Positions 48,301 to 60,000 of a stretch of 60,000 nucleotides of DNA are shown piece after piece (within the stretch, counting starts at the first letter, position 1; every line of letters begins with the position of its first letter). The position numbers and the translations under genes are program-made. Under the pieces are notes generated by a model, which saw only the letters and a list, made by a program, of their open reading frames with translations, was not told the origin of the DNA and searched no databases. Source of the DNA: Liolophura sinensis (Eukaryota; Mollusca; Polyplacophora; Chitonida; Chitonidae); the NCBI RefSeq assembly GCF_032854445.1, contig NC_088301.1, positions 45,683,187 through 45,743,186 of the forward strand, given 5' to 3'.

Positions 48301-49603
48301 CACATAGTAACGAATACCACTCTTCTAAATGAGAAATACCTAGGATTTTTTTGTGAAGGGAGTGGGGAGGATGAAATTATCCATCATTGTGTCATTTTAT
48401 TTTTTTACGCTTTTTTTTATTAGTCAAATGCATCAGCCGGAAGCCCTGGGAAATCCTGTACTCCATATTATTTGTGTAAATTTACCTGTGTACGTGTAAG
48501 TTGTAGGCCTATTTCTGTTTTAAATTAAATGATTTTTGGAGGTTTTGGCTCACAATTCAAACAGTACATACATAATATCATAGTGTAAACAGACTAAGTA
48601 TGATATGTATTTGTATGGAACTTTGGATAGTTGTCATATCCAGTACTCGCAGTCAGTACTCTGCAATGTTGTTTTATCACAGATAAGGTTATCAGTCCAT
48701 TCATGATCGGCTATGTACATTTACATATAGGAAAATTTATGTGAACTTAGGTGATGGGTCAAATCAATGCTAAGCGCATTAGACAACGATACAGGTGTGT
48801 GTGCTTATCCTGTATATGTTCTGGCCTGACATCTCTGATAGCTTCTTGGTAAGCCGGTAATTAAAGGTGAATCAATATAGGGCTTTATTACTCATGGACT
48901 TGGATTTATAGATTTTCGGGATCTTTCCAAGTGCAGCATTTCATGCCAAAAAAGGCATCATCCTTCGGAAAATTGTGGCTGTGTTGTGCTGGTTTTGAAA
49001 TAATCAATTAGATAAAGGCGTTTGTTGAGTTTTGGGGCTTATGTATGTATACATGTATTTCATGTAAAGGTTTAAAGTATTCTAATGCCTGAATCGTGTT
49101 TAACAAGACAATTCTCTAGTATCTACCTGATTTATTATGCAGATGATTATTGTGGTATCAGGCCTGAATAACTCTCTGGTCTTTATGCCTATGTACACAG
49201 AATACATGTACATCTATACCTGCAAAGTTTACATGCTAGCATTATTAGTTTGTTAGGGTGCATGACACATTCTAATTTAGATCCTGTTGTGAAGTATCAA
49301 GTTTTAATGTTTACCTTATTTGTGACTGTTGTTGTACATGAAATGGAATGCGTAGTAACACATGTTAGATTGTGGAACATTTTATTAATTTAGATATTAG
49401 ATATAATAGTTGACATGTATATTTTAAGTAATCTCCTAGATAGAAAAAAAGAGAGAAAACATCAGGGAAATTTTTTTATCATGTATGTATCCTATGTATA
49501 CCACAGATACATGTATGGCAGACCTGACAGACATGCATGGAAGTGGAACTTCCTTTCATAAAAGGAAGCCTAGATCTAGATCTAATGGGGGTATTGCTAT
49601 ACA

Positions 49604-49604
<1 letters not shown>

Positions 49605-49635
<31 letters not shown>
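49605..49635. repeat. (AT)15 microsatellite
   Basis: Uninterrupted TA dinucleotides; crossing ORFs read IYIYIY. Confidence 0.97.
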
Positions 49636-49638
<3 letters not shown>

Positions 49639-52600
49639 CTGCAGCTGCAAAATGACCAGATTATCAGTTTGGACATTCACTGGAGAATATCCATGGTTTT
49701 TAATGTGATATGTAGGCAGAGAGCAAACAGAGTGCCTGTCTCTAATACCGTGTGGATGCTCAGTTGTTGAAAATCTGTATGTGCTCAGTGGTTACCACTG
49801 TTAGGTTTATCTTAATATTCCCTAGCCACATGTTCACTTAGGGGATGCTGTAAGGTGTACCTGTACAAACCTACTGTGCTGGTCAGTACTGTAGGCCAAT
49901 CTGAGCCTGACCCTGTGTGTCTCATAACTACAGCCCGATAGTTGTAAACAAAAGTTCAGCTAGTTTCAAACAAGGAAGTAGAGTTAAACATACTAGAGTA
50001 CACAGACTGCTTGATAGAGTCCAGGGGTACTGCTGAATTGATGTAAATGTAAGCTATTCACCCAGACTTACAGCACTAACTTAGACAGGATTGGGGCCCC
50101 TAGTCTAGTGACCTGACTGAACTGTTTTCCGGTATAATGGTTTAGCAGCTTGCTGTAAATGTAACTTACATCAAAGCTTTATACCAGGTTCTCCAAGGGA
50201 TCCCCTTTTCCAACAGCACAGGAAAATTATTGGCGCCTGTATGATTCTGCTCATTTGAGGTGATGACTGACTGTGAGCGAAGGAAAAACATTGAAGCCTT
50301 CAGGTTGATGTATTATCTTTTGAGTATAGTCAACTCATGAACAGTTTTAAATGCCTAAATAGTATATTTTTGTACACTCAGGTTGTGCTAATTTTTTCTT
50401 TCTATGAGTCCAGTTCTTACTCTAACATGTTAGGACACATACGTGAACATGTAGGCCTACATGTACGTGCCTTTTTGGGCCACCTGTACATGTACAAACT
50501 CCCTTATATATATTCTCATTTTCCACGAAATTCATAGCAAAACATTTGCTTTGCCAGATACATGCAGACATGCATGTAAGACACTCTTGTATGCTAATAT
50601 AAAGTTGTGTTTACTTTCAAGAATGTGCTAAATTACAGCTGAAAAATGAATTTTCCTTGTTGCAAGTGATAATAACAGGACCATGTTGGGATTGATTCAC
50701 TGTGGCTTTGACGTGGATCATATTCTAATAAAGCAATCTCATTTGACAAAATGGGATACTGCTCTCCTAATTATGACTATTTATCACCAGCCTGTTGATG
50801 TGCATAAGATACTGTTCCCACCTTGAAATAAATGAGAATGGAAAGAATGGTACCAAGATAGCGTAATTTACACCTGTTTTCACCCTTGTTAACAGGGCCT
50901 AATTTACAGTGTAGCCTTTGAAAGGCTAAGTTGTTCTTGTTAATCATGATAATTCTTCTCTATGATGCTTTGGAAGAAAGACATTTAAAATTTTGACAGT
51001 GCATCAGTGTAAGAATAGACCAGAAAGAAGGGCTTAATACTGTTTTTATTCAAAATACTGTTATGTTATCCGAGCAGCAAAGCTACAGTACATGTACATG
51101 CACTATAGTCATTACTGCCTCCTGTAAGCCCCAAGTTGCATGAGTGTGGTAAATTACATGTACCTGAAATTTTGCCCAACTGCATTTTAAGGGCATATCT
51201 ACAGTATGTCAAAAATATTACTTTTGTTGCTGAAACTTACATTTTCCCATCAGGCAATCATCCTATCTTGTAAACAAATCTCAAAACACTTTTCTAAGAC
51301 CAGTAGAAGTCTCGGAATAAGGCAAAATGTTGAGCTTAAACATGCGCGAAAATGTAGAACATTTACCGTAAGTAACATTGTGGTTTTGAAGTCTACAATG
51401 AATATTTTCTGAAAAATTTCATTACTTTATTTGATAATTTCATAGGTCATGGTTAGGTATATGAAAATAAACTTCGGTTTTGTGTGTTCACTTCATTAAG
51501 GTACATGTACTTTTACATCTTTTTTAAAAAGGTTATATAGTTAATCAAAGTCATGTGCAGTATGTCATCTGTTTATAATGTACTTCCTTAAATTATTTAT
51601 GATAGAAATATTAAAGAATAAGAACCAGGATGTGAATAAACTTTACATTTTCATCAATACATGTACTGTACATAGGATAACATTGCTGTTTGCAACCTGT
51701 TCATACCACTACTCCTCCTCCTCAGAGTATTACACTGTTTTGTATAACTGTATTCTGTTGTCTGCAAGGGCATCCATTGTCCTACATTTACATGGACATG
51801 TAATGACTGTATAACAATCTAGAAAACAAGACTGCATTGTTCCCTGTGGCTGACCTTCAGTGGAATCTCTAACTGCTTTAAATATTTACTCAGAGCGTGA
51901 TTGATGAACTAGGACAAATTGCATCAATACTTCCAAACTCTTAATTACAGGGGTATGTAAAGCGATTGATAGGTATATCTGTATGCCTGAATTTAAAATG
52001 ACAAATGTCTTACAGGTGCACACAAAGCTACTAAGTTTGCAGACATCTAGCCTGTACATGTACATAAAGTCTAAATCAAGTGAATGTTCATTGTAGTACA
52101 TCTATGTGAAATGAATTGAGTAATTTTTTTAACTAATTTACGGTAATTTTGTGTACAGTAAGTATTAATTGTGCTGAAGTGAAAGTATTCACTCCCAGAA
52201 TCATTGTGGCTTTCATAAATTTCATTGTGACAAAATAAATGTTGTAAATTTGACTCCTGAAATGATGGATTGTTGGGTAAATGCATGTATAAAAAAATAT
52301 ATGCAATTTTACCTGAATGTACAAATGGGCTTAGATGCAGCTGTCATGAGGTTTACCCTGCCCATTGTTAACAACAATAGTTAATAGATAATAGTGCCAA
52401 TTTAACTGGTTTTTATTACATGTAATAATATGTTGTATTGGGACAAGAAATTGTACAGACAGGAAAGATGCGGTGTTATTGAATGCCGCCACAGCGAGGT
52501 CCTGTTGCTAATGTCAAGGTGCAATTTCTAATAGCTGCCACAAAATTAAGACAGGTAAATGTGAAATGTGCATAGTGTATAATGCACATGTACACAGAAT

Positions 52601-53714
52601 ACTGTTATTGGTGCAGAAAGCATTTAGAGCATGTATCCAGACCTCTGGATTCACAGAGCTTGGAGCCTATAATTGGCTGGAATAATGTTACCCATGTATG
52701 TGTGTTATCCCTACCATGCACTCCCACTGTCTACACTCTGAACTGCCCTGCATTGTACCCTACAGGTTACACGTGCAAATCAGGCAGTTTGGTTCAAGAT
52801 TTGCCTACGAACTGAAGAGTGAAGGATCATTGTAGGGTAACACTGCACACATACATTTTAGGTTGTTGATACATCATAAATTTCTGCACTGTTGTTTTGC
52901 ACCTAAATAAAATATATCAGAATTTTGTCTACTTTGGATGGAATTGAAAACTCACCACCCACCCTCCCTCCCCCCCCCCCTCCGTGTTGCTACCCACCCA
53001 AGCAACCACAGCTCAAAAAAATGGTGGTCATGCTACATGTACATGTAGGTTGATTTTTTGATGTGTTGTAAAGAAAAGTGCAAGCTGCAAGTAGTGATAT
53101 GGCATGTTACCAGGTGGAAGTAAAGTTAGGGGATATACATGTACATGTATAGTTTTAAGGGTAAAGTTGACAAAGTGGCATGTGTGTAACATATAGACTA
53201 GTCATGCATGTGCATCGCTGATATACTGCATTATGGCAGCTTTGCAGTTCCAGCTATCTCTAATTGAAAAAACATGTATGTAAATGCATATTAAAATGTT
53301 CGTGCACTGCGTGTACCCTATCTCTGTTAAGATCATGATAGCATGATTGACATGATTTATGGCATTGCACAACGATGCAGGTGAATTACATGTAACTTCG
53401 TTCTGCAGTACTGAACCTATATGTATTAAGGTCATTGGTACAGTTCCCAGAAAATGAATATCGCACAGCTGAGGCACCAGTAGGTACATGTAGCACACAA
53501 TACTGATTTGCTTGACCTATGCTGTGTTCGCACAAGCACATTGTATTCGCATAGGTGCCCATATGAAAAAGTTCAAATAAACGCATACGTGTATATGTAT
53601 ATTCACATGATAATTCTGCTCTCCTACGCTGCCCTTTCCCACCAAGTCATAAAATGTGAAAGTCAGAATGTCAGTATCATAACAGTGGTCTGCTGGAGTT
53701 GTCTGTCGCGAAAA

Positions 53715-54990
53715 ATGGAGGATAACATCGATGTGTCTACAGGAGGCCAGAAACAATTTGCATCTCATATCAGTGAAGAGTTTCAAGAGAGAAAAAAAAG
53801 TTATTCCAGAGTCAACAAAAAAGTGTAATTCAACCACGGCAAGAATATTTCGTGAACACCTCCTCGAAAAACAACAAGATGTTTCGAGGCATACAACCAC
53901 GTATGTCTTAATGAAGCTTTATCACACTTTTACATGGATTGCCGCAAAGACACTCGCTACAAAACAAATTCCCTAGAAAGTTTCGGGTAGGTATTAAATG
54001 GCTATCTGAAAGCTCTGCCCCAGTGTAAGAAATTTGACATCATCAGAGACCTGGCATTGACAGATGCAAATGAAATGTTCAAGACAGACATTAATGAACT
54101 GAAACAACTTGGCCATGGTACAACAACCCATTACCCTTTCATTGTGAAGCTTACAGGAAGAAGATTTATTCCTCCATTCACCTCAGTCCCAAAACCCCTT
54201 ATTGGCTATTAAATAAAGGTATGTTTGACGTGAGACTTTACTTTTGTAGACGAGGACTTGAAAATATGGAAAAGATGACTAAGGCCACATTTGCAATGAA
54301 AGTGGACAGTACCACTGGACTGAAATATGTACATAAGGCTGTGGATGAACTGACAAAAAACATAGAGCTTGTGACAAAGATAATGTTTTTTTTTCATGCC
54401 AGAAGAACCACACTCACCAGTGTGCCCAGTGGGTTCATTTCAAACATACATCGCTAAACTGCATTCCAATCTGGACAGATTCTGGTAATACCCAGAGGAT
54501 TCATTCCTGGATGAAGAGAGTGTCTGGTTTGCCAGGAAACAGTTGGGAAAGAAACTATATCACGCTTCATGTCCAAACTGAGTGAACACTGTAATCTGTC
54601 CTAAATATATACCAATCACAGCTTTTGTGTGTCAAGCATTGCTGTGTATCAGCGTGTATCAGAGGATGAAAAGTTGGTAATTAGGGAAGCCATGACTGCT
54701 GGTATGGCATCAACAAAACTTAGTGTGCCTATCTCTGGAATAAAACCTCCTGCAAAACTGTAACTGCCTCCAGTCATTCCAGTCATACTTCCCGCTACTG
54801 TAACTTCCAGTTCAACGCCATCCAATCTACAGTCAGCATTAACTTGGCCAAGTAACATATTCTTTGGTGATGAACTAGTTCACCCCTCACCAGTAACCTC
54901 GATTGATGGAGAAGATATATACTTTGATTTTGACCTGGAGAGCATGCTGTGCGATCATGAAGACATGGGTGAAATGCAACAGCAGAATAA
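53715..54990 (+). pseudogene. Broken DUF3504/Crypton-like tyrosine-recombinase relic
   Basis: The coding sequence is split over several plus-strand frames. MEDNIDVSTGGQK starts at 53715. A second frame carries STKKCNSTTARIFREHL (about 53,805-53,855). A third runs 53883-53987 (LSHFYMDCRKDTRYKTNSL). The next runs 54003-54209 (KFDIIRDLALTDANEMF). Then come RRGLENMEKMTKATFAMKVD (about 54,245-54,305), PEDSFLDEESVWF (near 54,495) and IYTNHSFCVSS (about 54,605-54,637). The order and words match the recombinase-like domain of the KIAA1958/ZMYM/QRICH1 (DUF3504) family, which is related to Crypton transposons. At least three frameshifts and several stops make it non-functional. In the H-x-x-R box the Arg position is Cys (TGT, 54626-54628), consistent with CpG decay. 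It lies inside the intron-like domain but keeps more CpG at its 5' end. Confidence 0.72.
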
Positions 54991-55163
54991 TAGAGTTTTA
55001 AACTCATTCGCAGAGATAACAGTCCAATTTTTTAATAATTATGCTTTTTGTGGTCCAGTTAATTTTATCATTAAGAAATAGTCTGCTGTCTGCTATGTCA
55101 ACATAATTATAAAATTCATCTTTCTGGTAGTTTGTTTTCTAGACAAAGGCCTAATATAGGCCC

Positions 55164-55167
<4 letters not shown>

Positions 55168-55195
<28 letters not shown>
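55168..55195. repeat. (TA)14 microsatellite
   Basis: TA dinucleotides preceded by CCCCCC. Confidence 0.96.
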
Positions 55196-55200
<5 letters not shown>

Positions 55201-56573
55201 CTGCCGTGTGGAAAGTTACTAACTACACGTACACTTCCGAGTACCTGCATGCAAAGGGAACATAAATGTTTACAAAGATGAATAGATCTCGGATTTGCTT
55301 GTTAAATTCATTTACATGGTTCATCATCTAGTTGAGTTTTGCTTTAGCATTTTTCACTCATTAAATTTCTATCTGTGATTACTTGGCCAATGAGAGTCGT
55401 TAAAACAGCAATTCTCCTCCTAACACAGAAGACTTCAGGACTAGTTCTTAGGCAAAATGGCCCACAGCGGATTTTGGCACTGACTTTATTTATGATTTAT
55501 CAACAGAGGTACATATTTTTTTTTATGGCATGCACCTGCGAGGAAAAGCACACTCTTTTCAATTTGATTATTGAATTGATATTTAAATTTTCTTCTCCTT
55601 TAACCTACCTTGTGCTAACTTCCTTGTTGATTCATGTCTAGGTTGTGTCTTTAACTAACATGAAAATCAGAAATTTGTATTTGTGGCAAGCACAGCTTTT
55701 CTCTCTTTTATTAACATTTCCTTGTGACTTGCCTGGGATAGATTGTTATAGCACAGGTTCTTGTATAATCCTGTGTCACCTTTGTGTCTTCCATGTACTC
55801 CACTACTTTTATCTGATGTGTATGAATGGCATATTGTTCTGACAAGCTCCTAACAGTGGTCTAGGACCTCTCTGTGGATATGTGCAGGAACTTGCCTGTT
55901 GTCATGGATACAAAAGACAGTGTGCTAAAGAGCTACAGATGTGATTGCCTTTGGCTATTGTTGTAGTGTTGTACATGTAGTTCAACTCTAAAGTCCTTTC
56001 TCTTTGTTTTTACTGCTACATGTACATGAAGATGACCTTAATCTCACAAGGGTCATGCTTAAACATCTCTGGCAAAATAAATACAGTTTAGTTTGTGTGT
56101 TTTCTATGTTGGCCTCTATGTCTGTTTTATCCCCCCCCCCCTCCCCTTTTGTTTTCACAAATTGTGTGTATTTGTTTAGTTACCTTGGAAAATGTAATAA
56201 AATACAAATTGTTTTTCTTTTTTTTTATTCCATGGTACTGTGCAATGTTTACCTCAGTGGAATCGAGAGCACATTGCATGAAACTGTACAGGCTTCCAGG
56301 GCAATTCACATAGACAAATGAGGCAATTCACATGTTCTGTACATATACAGTACATGTGTGTGTCAGTCTTTGAGACAGAGCCAGTGTTAGTGCATACTGT
56401 AAGTGTTAATGGCTATGCTGGTGTGGTGTTATCCTAAAGATAACATACATGTACTCTGTATAAATAGCGTATTATTAATATGGACATTGATAATGACAGT
56501 CAGTGAGTCCTCCACTTCTACACAGGTTTACATGCACATATACTCTGAGTTTTGATTTTTCTTGGTGTCGCAG

Positions 56574-56707
56574 GACCTAAGCCATTCTTTCGGGGAAACA
56601 GGTTCTAGCAGCATACATTGTAAATTGATGCTTGTATGGTCGACCAATGAGGCCTGCTGATGAGCGCTCTGCATACGGAGGATTGAGCTACATGTAACCT
56701 TGTTCAG
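56574..56707 (+). other. Candidate spliced exon, closed in all frames (5' UTR or ncRNA)
   Basis: A pyrimidine-rich tract ending TTTTTCTTGGTGTCGCAG leads into 134 bp that end TTGTTCAG/GTAAGC, a strong donor at 56708. The segment retains five CpG (TTTCGGGG, GGTCGACC, GAGCGCTC, ATACGGAGG among the contexts) in a CpG-poor domain, as exons often do. Every plus frame has a stop (TAA near its start in one, TAG and TGA in the others), and four short ATG-started frames all end inside or at its 3' end. It would therefore be a second 5' UTR exon behind the 43.6-kb donor, or part of a non-coding transcript. Confidence 0.4.
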
Positions 56708-57063
56708 GTAAGCCGTTTAATCACAGCAGTATTTCTTTGTTAATGAAGCTAAAATTTGGAATTTCAGTACGTAAAGTGCATGTACACGCATGTTTGTAGA
56801 TGAGGTTGGAGTTGGGTGAATGGACCAACATGTACATGTATAGACTTACAGTGAGTGTCATACTGTGCTATGTACATGTGTGGGCCTACCCTAGTGAGAG
56901 TGCATATATGTACAGTGTGTGTGCACCAGCAATTTTAATGACTATAGTTCTACATATACATGTACTACCACTACTGCTACAACTTCTAATACCATGCAGA
57001 CTGTTTCTTGAGAGGGAAATGTTGTGAAATAAGTCAAATAAAAGAAATAATTATATTGAGATT

Positions 57064-57113
57064 TCCTTATTTATTTATTGATTTGATGGTGTGTTTTTAT
57101 GCCATACTCAAGA
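57064..57113 (-). mobile_element. SINE family 1 tail fragment
   Basis: TTATTTATTTATTGATTTGA, then GGTGTGTTTTTATGCCATAC and TCAAGAG. Only the 3' end of the family is present. Confidence 0.7.
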
Positions 57114-57851
57114 GGTTTTTATGAAGTGTAGGTGTATTAAGACTTTTCTGTGATCAGGTTGGTGCCGTGTTATGAAGCCATGTTCACAAGCTTCATTTGG
57201 GCAGATTAAAATGAATTTTTATGAATGGAGAAAAGTTTTGATACATGAAAATATCCTAACAGGAAAGTCTAAATACATGTACATGTACACGTAGCTGTAC
57301 ATTTACAGTAACTTAACTTGTACTTCTCTGTATGTTAAATATTGCATAGATGTCTATATGAACATTTTATGTTTCAAGTGTAGGTATTTCTCTCCTGTTG
57401 GTGTACATATATAATAATTGATGGCAATTATTTTAGGTTACCTGGTTTATCAGGAACCCATAAAAGTCTTAAGTTCTGACATTAAAACTAAAACTTTGAG
57501 GGTGTTTTCACTGAGTTTTAGAAATGCCTTGTGTTTATCTCCAGTCTGCGAGATTCAAGAGTATTTTTTTTTAATACTCTTTAAAATCAGTGATTCCAGT
57601 TTTGACTTTGGCTCTGATTTCTGCATGTACAGTGAATCACATAAATGACATACAGGTGTACTCAATTTGCTTGATCGTGAGAGCTCTGTTAGTCTTAAAA
57701 TAGTGTTTTCACATGTGATTGGAATGTAGGATAATATCTGCCTGAGAAAATGTAAATTTCATCCCCTAAAGTACAGTTGCATGACGTTTGGTTTTGCTTG
57801 TGAAAGTGGACTTTTTGGGGACAACCGTTTGGTGATTTACTATTGTTGCTC

Positions 57852-58107
57852 AAGAGACCTCCATGACTGAGGGGTTAGGATGGGGGCAAAATGACTTGGC
57901 AGCCTCTCACCAATGTGGGTAATGTGAGTTCAAGTCAAGCTTCCTCTCTGATCAGAAATGGGTGTCTTCCAGCAACCTACAAATGGTCATGGATTTCCCT
58001 TGCGGCTCTGCCGTTTCCTACCCCCCCCCCCCCCCCCCCCCTTCAAATAATGCTGGTCACTGTAATTTTGGTGAAACATTCTTGAGTATGGAGCAAAAAT
58101 CAAAAAA
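57852..58107 (+). mobile_element. SINE family 1, full length but CpG-eroded
   Basis: Head with ACCTCCATGACTGAGGGGTT and B-box-like GAGTTCAAGTC, body with CAAATGGTCATGGATTTCCC, a 20-base C run (58021-58040) where the family has a short C tract, then ATTCTTGAGTATGGAGCAAA. Confidence 0.85.
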
Positions 58108-58450
58108 TTGTTGCTCAGTATGTTTTACATGTATACATGTACATGTATGCATCAACAATAAATGATTATTAAATCGCTCAATAGCTTCATCACCTGGCTG
58201 GTTTGTCCTGTATGGTACTAGAGCAACTGCAACCTTAAATTAAGACATACTTACATGTTAGTGTTTTGCCTGGCAAAAGTGATCAACAAAAACAAAACAA
58301 AATTTTTGCAGTGTAAATTTCACCTGCAAGTGCAAGGTCAGTATTTGAAATTACATGTATAAAGATGACTCTGCTGTAATTATGCCGAGCTAATACAGAA
58401 GTTGTCATTTCGGAACTGGTACTATTATCTTTTAAATGTTCCATGTACCA

Positions 58451-58657
58451 TAATTCTTTAATATTTTCGACTGCCTCTGAAACCATTATTTTCAAACATT
58501 CTGAGAACTATGTGTCATAGACAAATAATTTGCACAGTGTTATGAAGCTTGTGTCATAGATAACACAAACAAATCATTGTAGCGTAATATCCACAATAAC
58601 TGTATGCATAAATTCCACTTAAAAAGTGCTTTAGTGGATGAAAAGGTTGAAGATTTA
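58451..58657 (+). mobile_element. MITE-like element C, copy 2
   Basis: It starts TAATTCTTTAATATTTTCGA and ends GATGAAAAGGTTGAAGATTTA, the inverted form of copy 1's start. It has an extra ~70 bp in the middle compared with copy 1. Confidence 0.6.
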
Positions 58658-59130
58658 CTTTTGGATCATTTACATCAGATATCTGTAACCAGGAAGTAGC
58701 AACTGATAGCTGTTCTGCAATGTATCAGTTTTAGTCCTGAGATATGCAGGACTTGCTTCTGTAGGAGGGCACAGGGTTCTGCTGCGTGAAATTAGGTCAT
58801 TCTATCAAGTGAGGCATTACAACCATTGCCTGTACCAGATGGGCACCTACTTGTACATGTAGTTGGTGTATCTGCCAGCAGCTTTACCAGAAAGTGTCAC
58901 AGTCAACATTCTGTAAGGGCAAACTAGGCCTGTTCTACATATTTTATACTGTAAGTACTTTGTGAGTTAGTATAAAAGTGCAAATTAATGTGTATGCATT
59001 AGAATCTGATTCTAATGCATATCTGATGTGGTTATGCCTGTGAAAAGGGTTTTATAGATGTACTTGGTTGGCTATTGTAGTGTAGTGTATACATGGATTA
59101 GGCCTACATGTACACCTCACTATGTTTGCA

Positions 59131-59370
59131 AGGGGCATCTGTGGCAGAATGTGCTTGTGCAGCACTAAGACTGATGAACCTCTCACTAATGGAGTCGCTG
59201 TGAGTTCAAGTCCAGATCATGCTGGCTTCCTCTCTGTTTGTACATTTGAAGGTCTGTCAGCAATCTGCTATGGTTGTGGGTTTTCTCCAGGCTCTGCTCA
59301 GTTTGCTAGCCACTTTTGTGAAGGTGAAAATTCAGCATAAATCACTGAATAAATAAATAAATAAATAAAA
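59131..59370 (+). mobile_element. SINE family 1, full-length copy with altered 3' end
   Basis: Head with a clear B box GAGTTCAAGTCC, body with TGCTGGCTTCCTCTCTG and GGTTGTGGGTTTTCTCCAGG, and an (AATA)n tail. The usual CGTAAAACACCAATC is replaced by CAGCATAAATCACTG. Confidence 0.85.
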
Positions 59371-60000
59371 CTTCATTGCTTTCAGTTGCTAAGAATTTGT
59401 CGATAGGAGTACTTGCGTGTGAACACAAATATTTGCAGTCTCCATCCTGTCAGTGGTTATTTTACATGTACTACTGTATGTGTGAGGGATAATGAAGTAT
59501 TAATATATACGTGTACATACCTTTTTGCCCTTCATAAAACAATGAGCAACAGTTGGTAACAAACTATGTGTGAAGGTTTAGGGTAAATGAGTAGTATTTA
59601 ATGCCACATCAACACTATTTTAGTGATACCACTGTAATTCCACAATTTCCCCCTGGATAGTTTTGGATTTTATACTGTCCTTAGCCTTCTGTGATGGTGA
59701 GCCCTAACCTTGATATACATGTCCTCAAATTCTGATGTACATTGTAATAAATGATATTTTAAGTAGGTCTTTGTTAAACTGCCACTTGATTAAGTTACCT
59801 ACAAAATTGTGGGTGGAGTGTTATGTTTTATGAAAAATGTTTGAAGAATTTGGTTTTAAAAGTAGAGAAATGTTCTGAAATGACTCGGGTTTATGGATAT
59901 CAGTGTCATGTGCAGCATTATGTAAATGTGCTTTTAGCAGGATACATTTTCAGTCTAATTATGCAAACAATTTGTCCACCAATTCATGTACATATTCTAG

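Larger units (their letters stand above)
43711..60000 (+). other. CpG-depleted, intron-like domain
   Basis: CpG is rare (none in 45,001-45,600 by direct reading). TG/CA and TACATGTA words are abundant, and SINE copies are eroded at their CpG positions. This fits germline-methylated gene-body DNA in an invertebrate with mosaic methylation. Apart from the elements listed separately, the long gaps (44,693-45,794; 45,961-47,979; 48,301-53,500; 55,196-56,573; 58,660-59,130; 59,371-60,000) show no coding sequence. The plus-strand frame at 46665-47081 (138 codons) has no domain or codon bias. Confidence 0.5.

Noticed and set aside
52960-58040. Poly-C tracts near 52,970, 56,131 and 58,021 as G-quadruplex or regulatory elements
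   Set aside because: Simple homopolymer runs, one of them inside a SINE; no further support.

Overview
This is a non-coding-rich stretch of animal nuclear DNA, most likely from a mollusc or another lophotrochozoan. The evidence is an AT-rich base composition without operons, three families of tRNA-headed SINE-like retroposons, palindromic MITE-like elements, minisatellites and long (AT)n tracts. A molluscan source is an inference from the SINE types, which resemble repeats I associate with mollusc genomes. No full-length protein-coding gene can be supported anywhere in the window.

The left part (about 1-43,400) looks intergenic and has ordinary CpG frequency. It starts with a 44-bp minisatellite (1-860). 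It then holds an AT hairpin (2005-2137), a 1.94-kb structure bounded by inverted repeats of about 240 bp (8405-10347), two copies of a palindromic MITE-like element (10.9 and 13.6 kb), a 30-bp tandem array (20.6 kb) and a degenerate 50-60 bp satellite (35.25-37.2 kb). About a dozen SINE copies are scattered from 10 to 42 kb. Between these lie GC-richer, repeat-poor islands with dense homeodomain-, SOX-, POU-, nuclear-receptor- or AACCGCG-type motifs (about 3.7, 8.9, 16.5, 21.5, 28.4, 30.3 and 40.6 kb), which are candidate enhancers. Three weak minus-strand exon candidates (18.3, 24.4 and 25.6 kb) are listed at low confidence.

At about 43.4-43.9 kb the sequence changes character. A full CRE palindrome, a pyrimidine-CAG/GTAAGT junction and an ATG with an in-frame upstream stop and a GTTAGT donor lie within 300 bp. 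Rightward of this, CpG almost disappears (none in 45,001-45,600) and TACATGTA-type words become very common. I read this as the 5' end of a plus-strand gene whose first intron fills much of the right part. A candidate spliced exon (56,574-56,707) is closed in all frames and may be 5' UTR. The intron contains decayed SINEs, a TA-flanked MITE-like pair (46.3 and 58.5 kb), a 61-bp array and a broken DUF3504/Crypton-like tyrosine-recombinase relic (53.7-55.0 kb). The relic is the only clearly protein-derived sequence in the window.

Functional links between the parts (enhancer islands acting on a promoter at 43.5 kb) are hypotheses. No transcripts, alignments or database searches were available.
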